Positions 7,185 to 10,843 of a DNA stretch of 10,843 nt are shown here, in pieces. The translations under genes were made by a program, and so were the position numbers. How positions within the stretch are numbered: the stretch's first letter is position 1; the number at the start of each line of letters is the position of its first letter. The notes beneath the pieces are model-generated. The model saw only the letters and a program-made list of their open reading frames with translations, ran no database searches and was not told the origin of the DNA. The DNA is from MADRE2 sp964397015 (GTDB lineage: Bacteria; Desulfobacterota; Desulfobacteria; Desulfobacterales; Desulfobacteraceae), in NCBI GenBank assembly GCA_964397015.1, contig CAYNHL010000125.1, positions 1 through 10,843 on the forward strand. The letters run 5' to 3'.

Positions 7185-7886
7185 ATGCGAATCATTGCCC
7201 ATAGTCTTTTTTTCCGGCTCCTGCCGGCCTTTGCAGCAGGCCTTGTATTTTTTCACTGGCACATTGCAGTTCCGCATGCCGGCGATTCCGCCGCCAACCG
7301 CCCATTTGCAGGTTATGTCAACGGCATGCATGCCGTCGACTGCAGGGCAGCGAGTCCCAAAGCCGTTGCCCGGGAGATTGAAAAGGAGTTCAGGATAAGT
7401 ATCTTCGGGCTCTCTTCTTTCAATGCCGAAAAGCTGGACCTTTCATTGCGCGCGGCATCTGCAGAAGATCTCTTGAAACAATTCATGGCTGCCGCCGGCG
7501 CAGGCAGCTATGCGTTCAAATACCGCAACACAACATTGACAACCCTTTATATCGTGCCGTCCGACGGCAGGGAAAACACGGCTTCAACTTCCCCCCTGCC
7601 TGGTGCAGAAAAGAAAAAGGAAGTTTTGGGGGCGCGGGTGACCTCGATTGCCGATGGTGCCGGCATTATGACCGCCGCCTTGAAACCGGGAGATATCATA
7701 ATCGAATATGACAACGTGACGATCTCGGGCGGGCCCATAGAACTCGGACGGCTTATGGATGAACAGTCAGGACGGGCTTCGGTCGAAATACGGTTATTGA
7801 GAGACAGCGTTCCCGTGACAGCTTTCGTTCCCGGCGGCCACCTGAATGCCGGCCTGAAATCAGTCCCGCTTGAATTTCAGCCCTGA
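7185..7886 (+). CDS. Exported STN-like and PDZ domain protein
   Basis: This is a periplasmic or membrane-bound protein of 233 residues, probably a scaffold or binding protein, since no protease or other catalytic domain is present. The hydrophobic segment at about 7-30 is a signal peptide or anchor. Residues about 48-125 look like an STN (secretin/TonB short N-terminal) domain: a first strand (VDCRAAS), a helix (KAVAREIEKEF), a strand, then LDLSLRAASAEDLLKQFM and a final strand (TTLYIVP). A polar linker leads to a PDZ domain at about 146-218 (LGARVTSI, ALKPGDIIIEYDNVTI and RASVEIRLLRDS). The ATG at 7185 is preferred over 7092, because it has AGGG eight bases upstream and starts directly at the signal peptide, while 7092 would overlap the patatin control region. 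The end overlaps the convergent GTPase gene by 10 bases. PDZ is a firm call; STN is by pattern only. Confidence 0.78.
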   Translation: MRIIAHSLFFRLLPAFAAGLVFFHWHIAVPHAGDSAANRPFAGYVNGMHAVDCRAASPKAVAREIEKEFRISIFGLSSFNAEKLDLSLRAASAEDLLKQFMAAAGAGSYAFKYRNTTLTTLYIVPSDGRENTASTSPLPGAEKKKEVLGARVTSIADGAGIMTAALKPGDIIIEYDNVTISGGPIELGRLMDEQSGRASVEIRLLRDSVPVTAFVPGGHLNAGLKSVPLEFQP

Positions 7887-9427
7887 TTTTTTGTCAACGC
7901 TGAAAACAGGGACCTGCCTGCCTGTATTGCCCTTTTGGCCTGGTTTGAAAACCGGATTTTCTCCCCTGCTTCCATGCGCCTGCGATTCAGCTGTGTCTGG
8001 ATACCGGATGAATATTCTTCAAGAAGAACTTCCTGCAGTGCCGAAAGGTTGAAATGAGGGCTGCTTTCACCTGTTGAAACAGGAATCATTGTTTTTATCT
8101 TCATCACCTCTTTATTGTAATCCAGCGCACCCCTGATGGACTCAGCCTTTTTTGATACAGGCCTTTCAATGTCATAGGGCGGCTGCCATTCACTTAAAGG
8201 TTTGAGCCGGTCTACATGGGTAAGCACCCCGATTAAAGCGGGCCGTTTCCTGGACCGGTTTTTTGCGGATGCATAAAACTCATCCAGCCTGGCCTTGAAA
8301 TCGGTATCAAGCCTGCGGGAAGGCTGGCTGGCCTTGATGACCCATAATACGATATCACTGTTGACAGCTTCTTGCAGCAGTTTTTCACTGGTGACTTCAC
8401 TGCCGTCAAGGCCGGGCAAATCCACGAGATGTACGACATCGATATCTTCCACCCGGCATTTATGGACCGTCACACTGCCGGTCGAAGGCAGCCTGCTGAC
8501 CTCTGCGGCCATCTCTTTTTTCAAGGCATTGACAAGTGCGGACTTACCGGCGCTTACCTGGCCGATAAGACAGATACGAAGGGGTTCTGCAGGCAGGGCA
8601 CTGCTGCCCTGATCTTCAACCCAACTCATGCTTGAGCCGGCATCCTCGTCATCGACTTTGAAACGGCCGCTGTAAAGGTCAATGGAAACCGCCAGAACAT
8701 CCTTTAAAAAAGCCTGTTTCATCTTGTATTGAAGCTCCGTGCTGACACCGCCCCAGAATTGCGCCATCAAACGGCCCCGCAGTTCGGAAAGCATGCCCGC
8801 CGGGCTCACCATCCGGAATGCACGGTATATATCGTAAAATTTTTTTGCTGTGCCGGCTTTTTGTCTGTGGTCATAAACCATCTTGAAGGTCGAAATATTA
8901 ACTCTTTCGATAAACGGGACATTGTCCTTGAGGGTCTTTCGATATCTTCGGCTCACCTCCTCCACCATTTTCAAGAACTCCGGGGCGGAAAACGCCAGTT
9001 TGCTCCGGCCGCCTTTTCTATCGTATCTTTCCGCGGTCAATACGACCAGCTCCAATGCATGCTCCCTGAGCGACTCCCATTTGTCGCTTTTCTCAAGCTG
9101 CCGGTCAATATGGTGATTGAGTTCCTGCCACACCCTGTTGTCATGATCGCTCCAGTCGCCGGATGCCTCAACAAGGCTGTTCTGGATGCTCGGAATGGTT
9201 TCCGGTCCTGGTTTGAGTTTTCGCAGAACCAGCATGATAATCGTGGATACAAAAGCGCTGATTGCAAGCAGACCGGCAAACCAGACAAAATAGCCGTCCC
9301 GGAAAACCACAAACAACCCGAAGCCGGTCAGGAAAACTACGGGTGCGGCAAACGCGGCTGCAAGCAGGGGAATTAATTTATCTGACAGCCTGGCGGCTGT
9401 TTTTATATTATTTATGGCCTGTTTCAC
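7877..9427 (-). CDS. Membrane-anchored GTPase, second gene of a GTPase pair
   Basis: This is a P-loop GTPase of 516 residues with its G domain far from the N terminus. Two membrane helices lie at about 19-42 and 46-68. A helical, charged region follows (about 80-260), and then the G domain starts at about 282. Visible motifs are the P-loop G289-QVSA-G294-K295-S296, a candidate G2 Thr in STGSVT (316-320), the Walker B/G3 DLPG at 336-339, and a G4-like THVD at 403-406 in place of NKxD. A charged helical tail follows G5-like PVSTG (about 449-453). Layout and motifs fit the TRAFAC class (Era/YfjP or dynamin-related GTPases); a closer family cannot be named by eye. The start is GTG at 9427, inside the end of the preceding GTPase gene (20-base overlap). 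There is no clear ribosome site, so translation is probably coupled. It likely works at the inner membrane with its partner. Confidence 0.8.
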   Translation of the reverse strand: MKQAINNIKTAARLSDKLIPLLAAAFAAPVVFLTGFGLFVVFRDGYFVWFAGLLAISAFVSTIIMLVLRKLKPGPETIPSIQNSLVEASGDWSDHDNRVWQELNHHIDRQLEKSDKWESLREHALELVVLTAERYDRKGGRSKLAFSAPEFLKMVEEVSRRYRKTLKDNVPFIERVNISTFKMVYDHRQKAGTAKKFYDIYRAFRMVSPAGMLSELRGRLMAQFWGGVSTELQYKMKQAFLKDVLAVSIDLYSGRFKVDDEDAGSSMSWVEDQGSSALPAEPLRICLIGQVSAGKSALVNALKKEMAAEVSRLPSTGSVTVHKCRVEDIDVVHLVDLPGLDGSEVTSEKLLQEAVNSDIVLWVIKASQPSRRLDTDFKARLDEFYASAKNRSRKRPALIGVLTHVDRLKPLSEWQPPYDIERPVSKKAESIRGALDYNKEVMKIKTMIPVSTGESSPHFNLSALQEVLLEEYSSGIQTQLNRRRMEAGEKIRFSNQAKRAIQAGRSLFSALTKNQG

Positions 9428-10472
9428 TTTTAGCGGTCTTTTTTATACTGTCGAAAGCTTTTTTGTACATGGCCCGCATTTCTTCTTTGGAAACCCTCTC
9501 GCCCCTGCTTTTATGATAAAGATACTTGCAGGCGACCCTCCCGATTGCATAAGTTGCACAGAAACTTACGAAAGCTGCTGTTGCACTGCCTATGGTTTGA
9601 CCATAGAAGGGAATCAGCTTGACCATCTGCCGGATACCAAGCCTTGATGCATACTGGACACCGAAGCCTGCACCGAGGGCCCCGGCAAACTCGGCCATCG
9701 CTTTTTTGTTCCATTCAACACCGTACCTGCCTGCGATGGCATGCAGCATTTTTGCCTGGATCGCCGGGACGGAAACCAGTCCTGCAAAAGGGATGACATC
9801 GCTTGCTCCGGCAGTGCCTGAATACCAGAGGATCTCTTTTTTCAAGGCGGAAAAAGTCCGCTGCTCCATGCTCCGGCCCGATTGCCCGGCTGTAAGTTCA
9901 GAAAGAAGCGGCATGAGTTCCCCGAGCTTGTCGATCAATAAATCAACGCCCACGGTGGTACCGTCTTCTTTCTCAAAATCAAGGGCTACAGAATCTACAG
10001 GCCTGCCCCAGATCTTTTCGACACCGGCTTGATTATGGGCAATACACTGCCGGCGCTCGTTTTCATCTGAAATAAGCTCGATTCCTGTATGAACCAGCAG
10101 TATCGGGTTCAACCCGCCTGATTTCCTGATCTGCCGCAGGGCATTGTGAACATGGCTTTGCTCCGGATCTTCGGCTTTCATCACCACTATGACCGCATGG
10201 CTTCGATTCTGGCAGGCAACGATATCTTCTGTTGCATCATAATCCGAATCCGCAAGTCCGCGGGTATCCAGAAACCTCAAGAGGGGTTTGTCCAAAGGAA
10301 AATCGTAACTTTGAGCTGTCATGGTACAGGGCCTGAAGCCGTTACCAATTTCCACCTTGTCATTGCCGGTAACAGCATGAATCAAAGAGGATTTTCCAGC
10401 CCCGGTCTTGCCAAGAAGCCACAAGGTCGGCAGATGATCTGCCCGGTAAGAAACCGCGGTTTCAATATCCAT
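9408..10472 (-). CDS. GTPase with C-terminal DUF697-like domain
   Basis: This is a GTPase of 354 residues, first of the coupled pair. The G domain comes first: P-loop GKTGAGKS at 21-28, a G2 Thr near PCT50, and G3 D69-TRG72. The place of G4 reads LLVHTGIEL (126-132), without an NKxD motif. Residues about 222-320 fit DUF697 (the YcjF-type domain that follows many bacterial GTPases): IPFAGLVSVPAIQAKMLHAI, RYGVEW, VKLIPFYGQTIGSA and CATYAIGRVACKYL. The hydrophobic stretches there can associate with membrane. The tail is basic and charged. The ATG at 10472 is the first in-frame start after a TGA; its ribosome site is weak. A promoter lies about 100 bases upstream. GTPases with DUF697 are widespread and mostly uncharacterised; the role here is unknown. 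Confidence 0.83.
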   Translation of the reverse strand: MDIETAVSYRADHLPTLWLLGKTGAGKSSLIHAVTGNDKVEIGNGFRPCTMTAQSYDFPLDKPLLRFLDTRGLADSDYDATEDIVACQNRSHAVIVVMKAEDPEQSHVHNALRQIRKSGGLNPILLVHTGIELISDENERRQCIAHNQAGVEKIWGRPVDSVALDFEKEDGTTVGVDLLIDKLGELMPLLSELTAGQSGRSMEQRTFSALKKEILWYSGTAGASDVIPFAGLVSVPAIQAKMLHAIAGRYGVEWNKKAMAEFAGALGAGFGVQYASRLGIRQMVKLIPFYGQTIGSATAAFVSFCATYAIGRVACKYLYHKSRGERVSKEEMRAMYKKAFDSIKKTAKSETGHK

Positions 10473-10578
10473 GTCTGAATTTCAGCGGCCATATGCACCG
10501 AACCGGCCATATGACTTTTCCTGTCTGTTGAAATACGCTCCACATAAGGTTGCCGCCCTTTCCAAGCTTTTTTCAAAG

Positions 10579-10608
10579 ATTATGGACATACCGGCAACAC
10601 CCTGTCAA
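10579..10608 (-). promoter_or_regulatory. Sigma70-type promoter of the GTPase pair
   Basis: On the minus strand a perfect TTGACA (10603-10608) is followed after 18 bases by CATAAT (10579-10584), five of six of the -10 consensus. Transcription would start near 10572, giving a leader of about 100 bases before the first GTPase ATG. Confidence 0.6.
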
Positions 10609-10768
10609 TTGTTTTTTCATAAAGTCCTTTACTGCCATGATTTCAGATAACAGATCATCGTTTTAAAATGCCTTGCACATGCACACGGAAGCGTGTAAAG
10701 ATAACAGCAGGTTCAATTTGACTTACCCGGGTCTGCGTCTGCGCCCGTACCGTCAACCAGGATTTTTG

Positions 10769-10797
10769 TTGTACCAGTGAAGACCAGAATTTATTAT
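10769..10797 (+). promoter_or_regulatory. Possible promoter for a gene leaving the right edge
   Basis: TTGTAC (10769-10774) and TATTAT (10792-10797) are 17 bases apart. The -10 box is good at five of six, the -35 weak at three of six. The position fits the candidate ATG at 10820. Confidence 0.3.
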
Positions 10798-10819
10798 CCT
10801 TGAACTTGAACAGGATCAG

Positions 10820-10843
10820 ATGAATAAAATGAAAAACAGAACC
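10820..10843 (+). CDS. Possible start of a plus-strand gene, cut by the window edge
   Basis: An ATG at 10820 with AGGA four bases ahead opens eight codons (MNKMKNRT) to the end of the window. The Lys-rich start would suit a signal peptide or many other proteins. Too little is visible to assign anything, and the start itself is uncertain. Confidence 0.25.

Larger units (their letters stand above)
10473..10843. other. Region with no certain gene, right edge of the window
   Basis: These 371 bases hold the GTPase promoter, a directly repeated CGGCCATATG at 10486-10495 and 10504-10513 in its leader, and a small hairpin (ACACG-GAAG-CGTGT) near 10690. A minus-strand frame is open from the right edge to a TGA at 10655-10657 (about 62 codons), but its wording (many aromatic, His, Gln and Arg residues, no motif) looks non-coding. 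A possible plus-strand gene begins at 10820. Confidence 0.5.

Noticed and set aside
7871..7892. Possible terminator, TCAG-CC-CTGA followed by a T-run
   Set aside because: The full stem leaves a two-base loop, and a feasible loop leaves only three pairs.
10655..10843. Minus-strand open frame from the right edge to TGA at 10655
   Set aside because: It is short and partial, with no motif and a composition unlike its neighbours; not strong enough to call a gene.

Overview
The window looks like a chromosomal stretch from a Gram-negative, probably delta-type (Desulfobacterota-like) bacterium. This is inferred from an RND efflux pump, Sec-exported proteins with a choice-of-anchor U-type domain and compact RCC1 repeats, and a DUF697-type GTPase. 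No rRNA, tRNA, transposase, phage gene or CRISPR array is visible, so the taxonomic call rests on protein style alone.

Layout. (1) 1-1653, minus strand: an RND efflux operon, with a periplasmic adaptor followed by the inner-membrane permease. The permease overlaps the adaptor by 4 bp and runs off the left edge. (2) 1654-1914: an AT-rich divergent intergenic region with a possible promoter and a structured leader for the plus-strand genes. (3) 1915-5997, plus strand: two secreted multidomain proteins, 51 bp apart. The first carries a seven-blade RCC1-type propeller, an FN3-like domain, calcium-type Asp loops, a choice-of-anchor U-like domain, a carboxypeptidase-regulatory-like domain and two copies of a ~105-residue C-terminal repeat. 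The second has its own N-terminal domain, a 'bacterial repeat' domain and two copies of a related repeat. (4) 6024-7088, minus strand: a patatin-like hydrolase. (5) 7185-7886, plus strand: an exported STN-like plus PDZ protein, divergent from the patatin gene. (6) 7877-10472, minus strand: two overlapping GTPase genes, a DUF697-type GTPase followed by a membrane-anchored GTPase, behind a good sigma70-type promoter. (7) 10473-10843: no certain gene, but a possible promoter and start codon for a plus-strand gene running off the right edge.

How the genes work together. The RND pair forms two parts of a tripartite exporter; no TolC gene is in the window. The two secreted proteins share a repeat module and probably act together at the cell surface or outside the cell. 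The two GTPases overlap by 20 bp and are probably translationally coupled, so they likely form one membrane-associated unit. That pair and the secreted repeat pair are the least explained parts of the window. No complete, obviously new defence or mobile system could be shown.
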